A stretch of DNA of 64,000 nt from Bryoerythrophyllum caledonicum (GCA_963971425.1 OZ020519.1:15578028-15642027), one strand, 5' to 3'. Counted from the first letter of the stretch, positions 10,015-21,809 are shown. Made by a program: numbers and translations. Notes: a model not told the origin generated them from the sequence alone.

Positions 10015-10506
10015 ATGACAGGTCCGAGAGGTGCAAATCCTCGTGCATCTTTCATAGGTGGACCAGTTGGCGCCGTCGTGGGGGGGACGATGGTAGTGGC
10101 CGAATGCGCGGTGTTAGGCATGCTCGGGTTCACGGCGCTCGGGCCGGCAGCGGGCACCTGGGCGTCGATGACGCAGAGCAGCTTCGCGGTGGCGAATGGG
10201 GTAGGCGTCATCGCGGGGTCGTGGTTCGCTGCGGCATAGTCGGCGACCATGGGCGGCGCGGCGATCTTGGGCGGCCCGTTTGTGGTTGCTTCGCCGTGGT
10301 GGGCGCCGTTGGACGGTGGTGGTTTCGTCGTAGATGGTAGGGAGTGGCTCCAGCTGATGGATAATGATAGTGTCGAACGCAGCAACGACGCTGCGTTTGC
10401 GCTTTCCAGTTCTCGTGATGTGGAAGTACTACATGTATCGGACTTGATTCTAATCAGAAAGATGCAGCATCCTTTCATGAGCAGGGAAGGTGAAGCACTG
10501 CAGTAA
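10015..10506 (+). pseudogene. IFI27-like copy 2, broken by a nonsense codon
   Basis: The ATG at 10015 is in the same context as copies 1 and 4. The frame reads MTGPRGANPRASFIGG, the core LGFTALGPAAGTWA and ANGVGVIAGSWFAAA. It then hits TAG at 10237-10239, where copy 1 has CAG (Gln). After the stop the same frame continues AMGGAAILGGPFVVA. It then departs from copy 1 because of a small deletion after 'gtggttgc', and runs on without homology to 10506. The acidic tail is missing. The upstream ACGT site has decayed to ACGC. All this indicates loss of function. Confidence 0.8.
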
Positions 10507-10529
10507 TATTTTGTGTTTTTGCTGACGAC

Positions 10530-10960
10530 CTGACATGTATGACTTCCGCACACTGTTTTATCTCGTAAGCATTGCTTTCGTTTTGAAAGGGAAAGGGAAA
10601 AAGAGTAGGGAGTAATTGCCATGCAAGGTAAATTCAACATGCCAAAGCCATGTGCGTGTTGAACTTGATTCGATGGTTGTATACACGTTATTGATGGTTG
10701 TGTAGGCAGTTGTAGTTTTTCTGCAAATCTCTTCACTGTATGCAGATTGTAAGTGCACTTTAAAATCTTTCAGCTGATTCTGGGTATCATTTATTACGCA
10801 AGTCGAGAAAATGTTATGCAATGGTTCAAGATAGACATCACATCTGTCTCGGTGTGGTATTTGACCTCAAAAGAGACCAAAGTTCTTGCTCTCGAACTCT
10901 GCCTTCATGACTAGGAGTGTAAACGACGAACTGATTTCGATTGGCACGAGGTTTACTAAA
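10530..10960 (+). other. IFI27-ELIP spacer, unit 2 (ELIP lost)
   Basis: This matches 21810-22170, the spacer between the intact IFI27-like copy 4 and ELIP, and 15880-16240 in unit 3. Shared landmarks are 'atgacttccgcac', 'gccatgcaaggt', 'aacatgccaaag', 'tgtatgca(g/a)att..aagtgcact' and 'gacatcacatctgt'. In unit 2 it is followed by unit-3 promoter sequence rather than ELIP, so an ELIP copy was either deleted or never included. Confidence 0.7.
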
Positions 10961-11259
10961 CCTGTGTACTATAGAAATAATATGGCCTTTCAAACAATAC
11001 TGTATTGTTCAATTCACTCTCGTATCATCCCAAAAGTCTACTACAATAGATGTATCTGATTACAGATGATAAACCTGTGTATTAATATGGCCTTCGCAAC
11101 AGTACTGTATTAAACATTGGACTCTGTCCCTACCAGCCCATGATGTGCCCACTGTGCAGACTATCACGAGGACGATTCGCTTACCGAGATGCACTTCTCC
11201 CTATTCCCTGTTAATTAAACTTGGCTTTGAAGCGGCGGTACCACCACTGCGCCGTGACG

Positions 11260-11482
11260 ATGAGCAGAATCGCGCTGGGGAATGGGGTAGGCGTCACGGC
11301 GGGGTCACGATCGCTTTGGCGCCGTCGGTTGGTGGTCTCGCAAACGCGGTGACGGCGGTGGTGCAGCAGGCGGTAATGCTCCTGCGACTGATCTGGATGA
11401 GGAAGCGAAGCGAGAGGAGAGTTCGGAGGAGAATGGAACGGAGGGAGATCAGCAAAGTGATGAGCTTAATATTATGGAGTGA
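11260..11482 (+). pseudogene. IFI27-like copy 3, internally deleted
   Basis: Upstream promoter-type sequence (about 11040-11250) jumps straight into the middle of the gene at MSRIALGNGVGVTAGS. A second deletion removes the segment equivalent to about residues 70-100 of copy 1, and the reading frame shifts. The 3' part still encodes the acidic tail DLDEEAKREESSEENGTEGD in the original frame, with a single unit instead of three of the 39-bp repeat. The ATG-to-stop distance is not a multiple of three. It is a pseudogene, but it proves that the Gly-rich linker and acidic tail are ancestral. Confidence 0.8.
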
Positions 11483-11907
11483 GTCCAGCAGATGGTTGTC
11501 GATCGGAGCACCGACACTGCATTTGTGCATGTATTGAATGTATAGGCGTTGCATTACCTGAGCGTTGGTGACCACTTGTGCCGAACGATTTTGTGATTAA
11601 TGATTGGCCACACGTACGTTATGCTTCTTCTTTCAATTTTCGTGATGTGGAAATACTGTGTGCACAGTGGCAAGAAGAAATATTTGTACTGTACAGTACC
11701 CGGAAGAAATGTTACGAGATTTCCAGTAATTTTTCAAAAACATGTACTAAAGAGATACTTTAGAAGCTCCTACGAACTTAAAAATTCATGGAATTTTATA
11801 CACAAAATTGCAATTGAAAGCTTTTGGACTCTATTTCAATAACGAAATTTGCTTTCATAGAAAAAAATCCAAAATCAACACACAATTTGCTTTCTCCTAT
11901 ATAGTGT

Positions 11908-13193
11908 TCAAAATCTAGTACTACCACCTTTTGCACTAATTACTTCCTTCATACGTGCAGGCATGGTAGCAATAAGGGTTTGCAAAATGTCTGAAGGTAT
12001 CTCTTCCCATACTCTATGAAGAGATTCCACCAATTCTTCTTTATTGTGTGGCCGGGATGTACTCTGAACTCTGTCTTTCACTATCTACCATAAGTTTTCT
12101 ATTGGGTTTAGATCTGGAGAGTTGGTTGGCCATTTCAATTTCTTTATGCCATGAGCTTCTCTCCACAACTCTAGCAACTTGTTGTGGTGAACCGGAGCGC
12201 CATCCTCCATAAATGGCCATATTCATTAAATTGAGACTTTTCAGAGATTTTGAGACAAAATGCTAGTTCTTGAAAATTCATTTAAAAAAATAATGACTAC
12301 AACAAAAAATAAATAATGCTCAAATAGTGATTCTATAATGAAAATCTAAAAGCTCATGTTGTTATTTATTTATAAAAAAATACTAGTAAAGAGATAAAGC
12401 GGTTTATCCTTGAGTCGAGGATAAAATTGAGACTGCAAAAAGTCTCAATTTAACGAATATGACGTTATAAGTATAATGTCTTCTCGATGATCATGGAGAA
12501 AATAAAACCCGCTTAAAGTGCCTTTGTAAATAAGATCAACAAAATCACTTGCACTTCTACTCTATGGAGGTATGATTACTAAAGGAGACTTTTCAAAGCC
12601 ACTAAAAGCACCCCAAACCATCACTGAAGTACGTCCAGACTTAATAATAGGTGTTAAACATTTAGATGAATATCTCTCATATGCCTTTTGCCACACTCTA
12701 ATTTGTCTAGAATTCCTTCCAATTTCAAAAGATGATTCATCGGTCCAAATAACCTTCTTCCAATCCTCCTTAGTCCAGTTTTTATACTTTCTAGGAAATT
12801 CTAGCCTATCTGCTTTGTGCTTCTCATTGAGAAAAGGTTTTTTTGCTGCAACGAGGTTTCTGTAACCAAGGGTTTTCAAAGCGTTCCTTACAAAACGAGT
12901 ACTAACAGGTGCAATACTTGCCATCTGATTTGTAATCTCTGTGAGTGATGAACGACGATCATTATTAAGGAGGCGTTCTAAGTGTTTCAAACTACGCTGT
13001 ATAAATTTTTGAGGCCTACCCGAGGACTTTGGTAACACTACAATTCCTCGTTTCTTAAAACTTCCTAAAGGCTAAAACACCATAAATAGTGGAAGATGGC
13101 ATCCCTAACTCTCTTGCGCACACCTCTCATTCCACCTTTATGCATTCCAACCACTTCTCCTTTCTCAGCATCTGTCAACGCTCTAGTCTTCAT
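11908..13193 (-). pseudogene. Tc1-like transposase remnant of transposon 1
   Basis: Read on the minus strand, a start region MKTRALTDAEKGEVVGMHKG begins at 13193 and loses frame near 13080. The frame 13038-12562 then carries paired HTH remains, a WTDESSFEIG motif (first catalytic Asp) and VMVWGAFSG. After the inserted MITE, the sequence continues MEDGAPVHHNK (second Asp) and SPDLNPIENLW (Glu of DD34E), then an in-frame TAG, and ends KGGSTRF with TGA at 11908-11910. At least one frameshift, one nonsense codon and the insertion make it inactive. Confidence 0.88.
12221..12460. mobile_element. MITE nested in Tc1-type transposon 1
   Basis: Ends are ATATTCATTAAATTGAGACT at the left and its near-exact reverse complement at the right (19 of 20 match). 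It splits the transposase between the conserved segments before and after the second catalytic Asp. A target duplication could not be fixed with certainty. Confidence 0.75.
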
Positions 13194-13669
13194 CTTTCTC
13201 AACAGATTATGCCACTCAACCTACCCGCAACACCAAACTAACTTGTTTCAACAAAAATAATACACCTCACACTAAACCAAGTCACAAATTCACATACAAT
13301 CATGTCAAAAGTTACCCCCACAACTTACAATGCAATCACAACACAATATCACATACATATCTTCTTAAAAAACAGTGGTCCAAAACATTGTCATGCCGCA
13401 ATGAGGTCCAATGCAAGCCGGTGCATGAAAAACGTGTGGACACACGTTTGGATAGGGCAATGGAGAACTATAACTTTACATGGGTTTTTTATATAATTAT
13501 CCACATACAAGTTACTTTTCACAACATTACTCTTAGTCCTACAAATAGGTGAAAATCCCAAGGCAATTGCTCACAAATTGAACTGCTAGTGGTCACTTGA
13601 AGTTCACTATCTGTAATCTAGTATAATTGGAGTAAAGTAAAAATCCCGTAACATTTCTTCCGGGTACTG

Positions 13670-15209
13670 ACAAGAGAAGCTTTTTTAGAAAATCAACTAC
13701 CAAATCTACATGAACTCTCATAAAATAACAAGAACACAACCATAAGAGCGTATAGTTGCAATAATCATAAACCACAAAGTTTTCAATGAAAATATGATCT
13801 AGAAAAACACACAATAATTCAAATGTGCAACAAGCTTGTACGATTGGTTATGCTCAAATTCATTTTTATTGCATATCAAATTGAAAACTAGACTATAGAA
13901 TTCTAAACACCTTTACAACTCAATGATTCAACTCATAAGCACTCACATAACTATTGTATAGTTACTATAACCTGAATGTAAGTATAGTTACTATCCGCCA
14001 AGTCACTTATCCGGTCTAGTCACCCTTACCTCCAAAGTCAACTTCATCTCTCCCAAAATTCCTTCTATCAACATTGCAACTCCGACAACAACTCCAAAAT
14101 AACTCAAAAAAGAACCGCTCCCAAATACAAGCGCTCCAAAAACCTCCAACACTCCGCTGCCGTTGTCTCTGCAGTGCTAATGCTGCTTCCGCTGCCGTTG
14201 CTATTACGCCTCCGCAGCACCTCCACGCCGTCTACACCGTCTACAGACCTTTGTACATCTGCCGCATCTACAACGTCCACAACGTCTCTTTTCACAACAA
14301 GTAATCTCTAGCACTAAATTCCAACAACTAAAAACTAGATTCTTGTCAAGTAATGAAGATCAAAACTCTTCTTTTTACTCTATTCCTATAGAAATGATCC
14401 AAAAAATAAAATAAAAAAAAGAAGCTGCATCTAAACTTTGTATTACATGGCAAACCGCCAACATCAACAAGGCCTTTAAGCCAGACATCCTTTCAACTCT
14501 CCCTTCTACACCCAAATCTGAACTTGACAAGAATAAAGGTGACATGGGCGGTTTAGGGTTACAACCACCCCAAAACAATCCTTAAATAACCCTTTTCACA
14601 CCTCCAAACTTGCCTAATGTTAATTCAGCCCTATTAAGTCCAAACTAGGCCCCTCGTAGGCTAAACTAATAATTAAACTATACTACCAACCCCTAAAGAG
14701 TCAGTTAATCATCATCGTTGCCATATGCCATGACACAGTTGATCAATTCAATCACTAAGTTGTAAAGGTGTTTTGTAATCTATAGTCTAGTTTTCTATAG
14801 TTGATATGCAATAAAAATCAATTTGAACATAAAATTTTGTACGAACTTATAGCTTATTTGAATTATTGTGTGTTTTTCTAGATTGTATTTTTGTTGGAAA
14901 CCTTGTGCTTTATGCTTGTTGCAACTATACGCTCTTGTGGTTGTGTTCTTATTATTTTATAAGAGCTCATGTAGATTTGGTAGTTGATTTGCTAAATAAA
15001 ACTTGTCTTGTACAACTATTTATGCTTGCCAATGTATAATCAGTACAAGTAGCATATTTTGAGGGTGTCAATGTTAATTAGGTGCCATGTGGTGTACTAA
15101 TTAAAGTTGGCCCAAAAAATCTCTTATCAACCCACCAACTACACTACAATCTAGTATCTACACAAATTGGAGAGATGCTTCACTGTCCAAAAACTTATGC
15201 TTCCCACTG
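13670..15209. mobile_element. Non-autonomous Tc1 derivative with an inverted internal end
   Basis: The left end (13670-13935) matches the left end of the complete Tc1 element at 51795-52080. The right end (15055-15209, finishing TGCTTCCCACTG before TA) matches the right end of that element. The transposase is missing. Inside, 14757-15038 is an inverted copy of the left end, finishing with the reverse complement of CATTGGCAAGCATAAATA. The left-most about 20 bases were lost where it abuts transposon 1. The middle (about 13940-14750) is unrelated, locally GC-rich sequence of unknown origin. Confidence 0.75.
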
Positions 15210-16340
15210 TAGCTGGCATGTTTATAATAAAAAAAGGTGCAACATCCTTCCATTAGCAGGAATGTAGGTGAACCACTATTTTGTGTTATGGTTTTGGTGA
15301 TGACATGACATGCATGACCTCCGCACAATGTTTCATTTCTTAAAAATTCAGTACCCTAGGTGAAGGGCACCTTCGGCTATAATTAATTCAAAAAAGGCAT
15401 GCCAAATTATTTAGGAAATTATTGAGTGAAAATGCCGAAATTGAAGAGAATATTAATACACAAAATCTTTGGACTCTAAGGACATCAATGGGGAGTTATG
15501 GCTTAGAAAGCCTTGATTCTTGGAAGTGTGTGCAAAAGAGTTCCAAGTAGGGAGCTTGTGGTCTTAGGTTCAATCCCCTTGGCCGTCAAAATAGGCTAAC
15601 TATAGTAAACTGAGAACTCCAACAGGAATCTGCTAAAATTTCTTTTAGAAAGCTGAACCCACTTTTTTGACTTTAATTAATTATTCGGCGTCCAAGTGCC
15701 GAAGGTGCCCTTGACCTACGGTACTAGAATTGTTGTTCCCACATAGGTAACCATTTAGACGTTACTTTCAAGACGGTCCAGACCATTCACCCTTGATTAA
15801 ATAGTCAAACCAAGTTTTGAGGTACAATAATATTTTTGATATTGTTTAGACCTCCAGTTCTAGTAGTGATTGCTTTCTCTGTGAAAGGAAAAGGAATAGT
15901 AAGCAATTGCCCTACAAGGTGATCAATATGCCAAAGCCATGAGCGTACAGTACCTAATTTTATCTCTATATCACTCGTTATATTGGTTTATAGACAGTCT
16001 TACTGCCTTGATTCTGTATAAATCTTTTAATCGTATGCAAATTGTAAGTGCATTATAAAGAATATTAGATTTTTGGTGACATTTATTACACAAGTAGAGA
16101 AAAAATATGAAATCGTTCAAAACAGATATTATGTTATATGTCACTGTGATATCTGTTAGTGTCAATTTTGTCTTCATTACCCTTAGTGAACGGAGAAAAA
16201 CCTTTCAATTGGCATGGATCGATCGCAAGACAAGGCGACGTCAATGCCCTTGTATGCAGACAGATAGGCTGTAATTCCACTCCCTACTTACAACCTCGCC
16301 ACTCACACATAGGCAAAGCGCATCCTGCAAATTACTAAAG
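15210..16340 (+). other. Unit 3 resumes: IFI27 3' flank and ELIP-upstream spacer
   Basis: Position 15235 onward matches the sequence after IFI27-like copy 2 (about 10455-10560), so the two Tc1-type elements split unit 3. Positions 15880-16240 match the IFI27-ELIP spacer. Positions 16245-16335 match the region upstream of ELIP at 22246-22325 ('ttccactccc', 'caacctcgcc', 'aaagcgca(c/t)cctgcaaat'). No ELIP coding sequence follows. Confidence 0.7.
15355..15720. mobile_element. MITE with long inverted repeats
   Basis: Left end CCTAGGTGAAGGGCACCTTC, right end the reverse complement of CCGTAGGTCAAGGGCACCTT, each followed by a GC(C/G)-rich segment and ATTAATTA. GTAC occurs at both outer edges and may include the target duplication. 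It inserted into the spacer of unit 3. Confidence 0.75.
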
Positions 16341-16344
16341 ATAA

Positions 16345-17955
16345 ATTTATTGAATGAAATTAAGAATTGAAAAATCATATTGTTAAAGTTAAAGTTTTTA
16401 AAAGGTGGATTTTTTATATCTTTTCTTTCCAAGTGCTCCATGTATAATTTTCTATGATATGTTTACAATTCATAAGTCAAATTTGATTATATTGGGTTCC
16501 AAAAGATGTACTGAAAGTGTATGCAAGCCCCTCAAGCCCCTCTAGTTTCAGATATAATTTTAATATTATTTGGCCTATATAATTTGATTGAATATATTAT
16601 ATTAATTTTTGAAGTTTCTAATTGGTGTATAGAAATGCTCATCAATTGTAAAATAATCATCATGCCTTCTACCCTTTACGGGTTTACCACATTTTGATTT
16701 TATGGACTCAGAAGTGGAATTATTGTGAGGAAGGATTTCCACATTTAAATGCCCTTTTAAAATTAATTATGTTGTCCTTCTCTACAATATACATGCATTT
16801 TCATTCTACATATGAGAGTTGCCATAGAGCACACATGGATTTTCATTCCACACATGAGAGTTGCCATAAAGCACACCTTAGACATGCGAGATCTCAGGCA
16901 TAATGAAAAATCTCTTGAATGGGCTTTATCCTCGGTGGTTTTAAGTCCATGCTATGGCATTCAAATACGGTGGGTGTTGGTTTGAAGACAACCATCAGCA
17001 TTACATTGGATGCCAAGGTAGCAATTAAAGTGCATCCCGACCATGATTGGACTTCAAGCAAAGATTGAATATTGTTTGCAAGGGCCCTCTAAACTTGGGG
17101 TACCCCATGATTTACACTTCAAACATAAACCAAAATAAAATCACTACAACCAAAGTCATTATATAAATCGTAGAACACAACAAAACCATAACTTTAAGAG
17201 CATCTTGCCCATAGAGTTGACTCAATTTAAATGTTAATGGTTGAGAGCAGAAAAAATCATATCACTTACAAAAAATAATACATATCAAAGATAACGTTTA
17301 TAAGACTTTAAAAATAAATTAATAACACATATTGAAAATAACATTAATAAGACTTTTTAAAATGAGTTCATAAAATTTATTGAAAATAAAACTTAAAAAA
17401 CCTAAAAAATAACACATCAAAAATAATTTTATAACGAAAATAAAAGTAAATGTTGAAAATAAAATTAAAAAAAAATAGTAAATCAACTAAGTTGATTTGA
17501 AGAATGAATCTATCATGGTTTGATGAGATTCCTTCACACACCAACAACAAACTTCATTTTAAAGTGCTCGGATATGCTTGACGTGTGAAAGAACGTCATT
17601 TGGTCTTTGTTACAAAGTCTTCAAAGTCTCAAATGCACACTCTCCATCATTAAATCCTACAGCTCTTTTGCCATATCATCATCATCTACCATAACGTCAT
17701 TTAGATCACATTCTTGATATTCATAAGGTAGCAAATCTATAATATCCTCATTAGTAAGTTCATAAGGATTATTCATATCAAACTTCAGCTCGTAATTGAA
17801 AAATTTATGAGCCCCGTAGTGTCATTTTCCTTACGTTGAGATGATAACAATGTAAGTTAATCCAACAAAGCCCCAATGTCATCAACCTCTTTCAAACGCT
17901 TAGTTTCTTCATTATCATTTTCAACAAAATGTGAAATACCAATATAGCTCCAACA
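16345..17955. other. AT-rich spacer
   Basis: No gene is recognised. About 16790-16880 holds two copies of a 'catttcattc.acatatgagagttgccat' segment. About 17240-17470 is very A-rich with repeated AAAATAA motifs. About 17040-17220 weakly resembles repeat A. Confidence 0.4.
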
Positions 17956-17959
17956 ATTC

Positions 17960-19153
17960 AAAATTGTTGATACACTAACTCCAATACGCCATGCTCTCTC
18001 AACCATGATCATAGCTTGATACACATCAATTGCAAAAAAAATCTACCACGATACAATCTATTTAATGTTTGAATCACCAACTTCTAGTAATGGATTTGAA
18101 TGATGCAATCATGTCTGTAACTATAGATTGAAAGCAAATATTTTGTGGTATTTGGAGAATAATTGCATCACTCTCAACTATATATCTACATATGACACTT
18201 GATGTCTAAAAATTTATCAACGAGCAAGAGTACTTTCTCTTTTTTGGTCATCACCATCCTCCTCTTGAAATCTAGTATGAACCGCATAAAAAAATTTGTA
18301 GTCATCCATGCTTTTTTATTAGTGGCCCACATAATACCCAAGTTCTATGGATTCTAAATGTGTCTGGAAGTGAAAGCTCGAGGCTTTAGATACTAATTTA
18401 TAACCAATGGAGGAAGATAAATGCTTCCATCACCATTTGCAGTGAGTGCCACCGTAATACGCTTCTTATGCTTCTTCTTCCTAGATACTTGCTTTGTAAT
18501 TAAAGTATAATACAATGGTTCTAATTTGTAAAAGAAATTAGTCTTGTCCATGTCAAAAACATCACCGATGTAGTATTGAGATACAATAGTCCTCAATATC
18601 CTCCATTTGTTTCGAAATCGTTGCCGAACTGTCCGCTCCTGCATCTTTTTCTTGGCAAATATAACCCTGAATTTGAAATCTCTTCTTGAACTTCTCTATC
18701 CAGCCATTCAAAAATTGAAGCTCCTTTTCACTTACATCTCTTAATAACAACGCATATAACCTCTTTGCCGCAGCTATCACAAGATTATAAGATAAAGTGA
18801 TCCCCTTCTCATGCATTCTCGTGAACCAAGTGAAAGTAGTAACTTGCCTCCACTTTTGGACATTGAGCCTTTGTCATACTCTTCAAATTACCCAAGTTAC
18901 CTACACCAACAACTGTAATAATCAATCATTTTTGTTTTGATAGTCTACTAATAGTCATCTGAGAAGCTAAAGCATTGAACTTAGCATTTGCCCACCCACA
19001 CAAAGCCTTGTTGGTAATCTTGTAATGTGCAGCCAAAACTCCCTCATGATGAGAAATATTTTTTTCTTGATCCTGCAATGTGAACTCGCAACTCTTGCCC
19101 ATTGCAATCCTTGACAGAGGCTCAACAATTGAAACAGGAAAAAGGGAACTCAT
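17960..19153 (-). pseudogene. pogo/Tigger-type transposase remnant
   Basis: Read on the minus strand from an ATG at 19153. The N-terminal helix-turn-helix (FTLQDQEKNISHHEGVLAAH) ends in MTISRL, as in pogo/CENP-B proteins. A second CENP-B-like domain follows (ITLSYNLVIAAAKRLYALLL, FLNGWIEKFKKRF). The DDE_1 catalytic part then appears: YYIGDVFDMDKTNFFYKL (first Asp), RKKKHKKRITVALTANGDGS, PPLVIN, and downstream LLVDKFLDIK and a degraded PNTTKYL segment. Several frameshifts and stops separate these blocks and the third acidic residue is not preserved. No terminal repeats were identified. Confidence 0.82.
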
Positions 19154-20420
19154 AAGAAACTTACTATGAACTCTTTAGAAAGAAGGTGGGAACATCATGG
19201 AAACAATTTGGGAATGGCATGGGAACAGGATGGAGCGCTTTGGGAACTCGATGTGAATGTAGTGCCGGTATACCAACGAGATAAACCAACGGACTCCTTG
19301 TAAACCAAATCGAGTTGTAGGGATAAACTGGCTTGGTTGTTGGAAGCCCAACCTGCACATTTTGGGCCGAGATCGGTTTATCTAAAGCCTCTATTTGGGT
19401 GTCATGTGCGTATGCTTTCTATCCCAATTTCCCCCCTCCTCCCTCTATCCCGACTACCCCCTCCTTGACCTAACTTGACCCTCTTCACCGCTCTAACCTC
19501 ACCCTCCCTTCCAATAGCCCTTTCTCAATCTCAACTCCGTGGCTCTCCCTAGCCAACTTCCTCTAAAGTAGAGGCACCCAATTCCAATTATTTAAGCCAA
19601 TTCGGGACTTAAATGACATTGTGTGTCAAAAATATTTATGTAGAAAGATGCGGAATTAGGAATGAAACTCAACAAATATTTTTTCAAACTTACTGACAAA
19701 GATTTGGAATTGATATAGAATTTAAATGCCCAAAAACCACCAGAGCCCATAATCAAACTCTAGAGTAGGTGAGATTTGGTGCCTTCCTTCATCCAATGCC
19801 AATAAGTGAGAGTGAGTGAAAGAGAGAAGACATGCCATGGATAACCAACTCATGGAGGGTACCCAATACTGATCCGCCTTGTTCGACTTTTGAGGCAATG
19901 CCACCAGTGAGAGCTCAATTGAGGTGGAGCAACCCAAAATTGCACACATCATGACCCAATGCCGATAATGACTGGTGTTTCCAGATTATGAGTTATCGGT
20001 TTTGGGTCACTTCATGCACCATTTCAAGCATTTGCCATTTTCATGCACCATGCCATGCTGGCCCATGCATACTCTACTGATCGGAATTGAGTGCCTCTAC
20101 CTTGCCACTAAGCTATAGAACAATGTCCCAACTCTCTCGCCCACTTCATTTTTTAATTGAAAATGCAAACAAGTTAAGTGCAAAAGATATGGTTTATTAG
20201 ATAAAGGAGCATCAAAACTTTTGGCTCAAATGTACCACATGTATCATGTCGTTTTTTCAACTAAATTAACACTTACAAAGGTGAAATCAATAAAAGAGGG
20301 AGCAAAAAATGTCACAGCACATCACATGTAACACTTCGTAGTATTAATTTTTTGGGAGCAAAATTTAAATTTCATAACATTTATCAAATTATAACATATG
20401 GAGAGGTAAAATTTAGTGAG
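19154..20420. other. Spacer without recognised genes
   Basis: About 19185-19260 contains a run of GGGAA(C/T) motifs ('gggaac', 'gggaatggcatgggaac'). Otherwise no domain, RNA gene or transposon end is recognised. Confidence 0.4.
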
Positions 20421-20424
20421 GGTG

Positions 20425-20600
20425 GATTTTAGCAGGCCCTTTACGTTAGTGTGCTAACCATATTTTCTTAGAGGATCCACAAAATTTTCATCTTAGTTTG
20501 GCGCTTCATTCTTACTAGAAGTGCAACAGTGAGGATGCTCCAAGTGCGCAAGCTAATTGGAAATGAGACTCGTATGGTGGTTCGTCGGTGGCGGTGTCTA
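20425..20600. repeat. Dispersed repeat A, copy 3
   Basis: Matches 150-340 and 1318-1470, including 'gatgctccaagtgcgcaagc'. It directly precedes the unit-4 promoter segment (20640-20810), which matches 8178-8340 of unit 2. Confidence 0.55.
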
Positions 20601-21446
20601 GGTGGATTCACAGACTCACCTTGCATTTTCTGTCCAGATGTGGGTGTAAGTTGTGTTTTTGAAACATCAACGTGTCTTGTAGCCCTACACGGAGATCATG
20701 GTGACCACCACTTGTCGGAATCGGAATGCCTAGCTTGTTGAGCCTGCTTGAATTTATTGAAGAGTAAGTGTCTTTACGCCTGGTGAGATTTGTTTCTCAG
20801 TACTGACCATTCAACTTTCGCCGCGTGCTGACATGGTTCATGTGCACAGAGGAGGAGCGGCTCGAGGCGGATCCCCAATCTCACCTAGCCTATTGACGTC
20901 GGTGAAGCTGGATGCCGGCGCCTTATTGCAGCTTGCAGTCATTGGGGCAGTCTCTGTAAGTTGACGTACACTCTGTTGATGTATTTGTTTGGATAAGAGG
21001 ACTATGCTCAGACAGTCAGGTGTATTTAAGCTGAAACTTAACCCTTTCTGAACCACTTCGTTTTGTATCATCTAGTGCATCAAAGTATTGCAGCGTTGTT
21101 TGAGCCACTTTGTTTTGAATCATTTAGTCCTTCTAGGTAATGCAGCGCTGTTTGAACCACATTCTACACTGACATAGTGTTGAGTCCGGCACTGTTTGGT
21201 TCCGATCTTATCATTTGCTTGCATTTTTCAGTGTAGAATGTATCTGTTTTCAAATTAGCTTGCCCTTCTTAAGATGCTGTTATTTATGAAATAATTCCTA
21301 GGTGTATTTTGAACTGTCCAGTTTCACGGTGATCCAATGTATGAAAACCCGAATGTGATAAGAAAGCACACACGTCTACTCTGTAGTGGTCCCTCCGGGA
21401 TCACAAGTCTGACCGATCGTGAATTGTCGCAGTGTCTGTGAGAGCC

Positions 21447-21517
21447 ATGGCCCGTTCTGCTGATGCACTCACTCTTGCGGCTCTGAAGGGAGGGACAGTG
21501 GGCGTCTGCGCGGGAGG

Positions 21518-21555
<38 letters not shown>

Positions 21556-21800
21556 AGGGCTCGGTGCTAGCCTCGCTCGGGTTCGCAGTGGGCGGGCCGA
21601 CAGCAGGCTCCTGGGCGGCGGGGACGATGAGTAGCATCGCGCTGGGGAATGGGGTCGGCGTCACTGCGGGGTCGATGTACGCTGCGGCGCAGTCGGCGGC
21701 CATGGGCGGCGCGGCGATCCTGGGGAGCCCGTTCGTGGTTACGTGCGTCGCGGTAGGCGCCGTATGTTGGTTTGGGCCGGCGGCGTTACTTATGATGTAG
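21447..21800 (+). CDS. IFI6/IFI27-like small membrane protein, intact copy 4
   Basis: A 117-aa intronless gene. The ATG at 21447 is in the GCCATGG context conserved with copy 1, and 60 bp of the leader are shared (TTGTCGCAGTGTCTGTG). Residues 25-36 are a pure 12-Ala tract from a GGC repeat. The core is residues 43-108: LGFAVGGPTAGSWAAG, MSSIALGNGVGVTAGSMYAA, AQSAAMGG and a hydrophobic segment with FVVTCVAVGAV. It matches copy 1 almost residue for residue, then diverges. A deletion joins the gene to its former 3' flank, so the Gly-rich linker and acidic tail are gone and the end is CWFGPAALLMM. ELIP begins 835 bp downstream on the same strand. Probably a membrane protein; role unknown. Confidence 0.72.
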
Positions 21801-21809
21801 CATGCATGA

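Larger units (their letters stand above)
11694..13669 (-). mobile_element. Tc1-type transposon 1 (dead, with nested MITE)
   Basis: The ends are inverted repeats: CAGTACCCGGAAGAAATGTT at 11694 onward and its reverse complement ending at 13669; about 29 bp match with one difference. TA precedes the left end; the right TA is lost because the junction with the next element is damaged. Without the 240-bp MITE at 12221-12460 the element would be about 1.74 kb, usual for Tc1. It inserted into the 3' flank of IFI27-like copy 3. Confidence 0.85.

Noticed and set aside
14074-14304. GC-rich frame inside the Tc1 derivative as a captured gene
   Set aside because: Composition is suggestive, but no domain or splice structure can be recognised, so it is kept only as filler of unknown origin.
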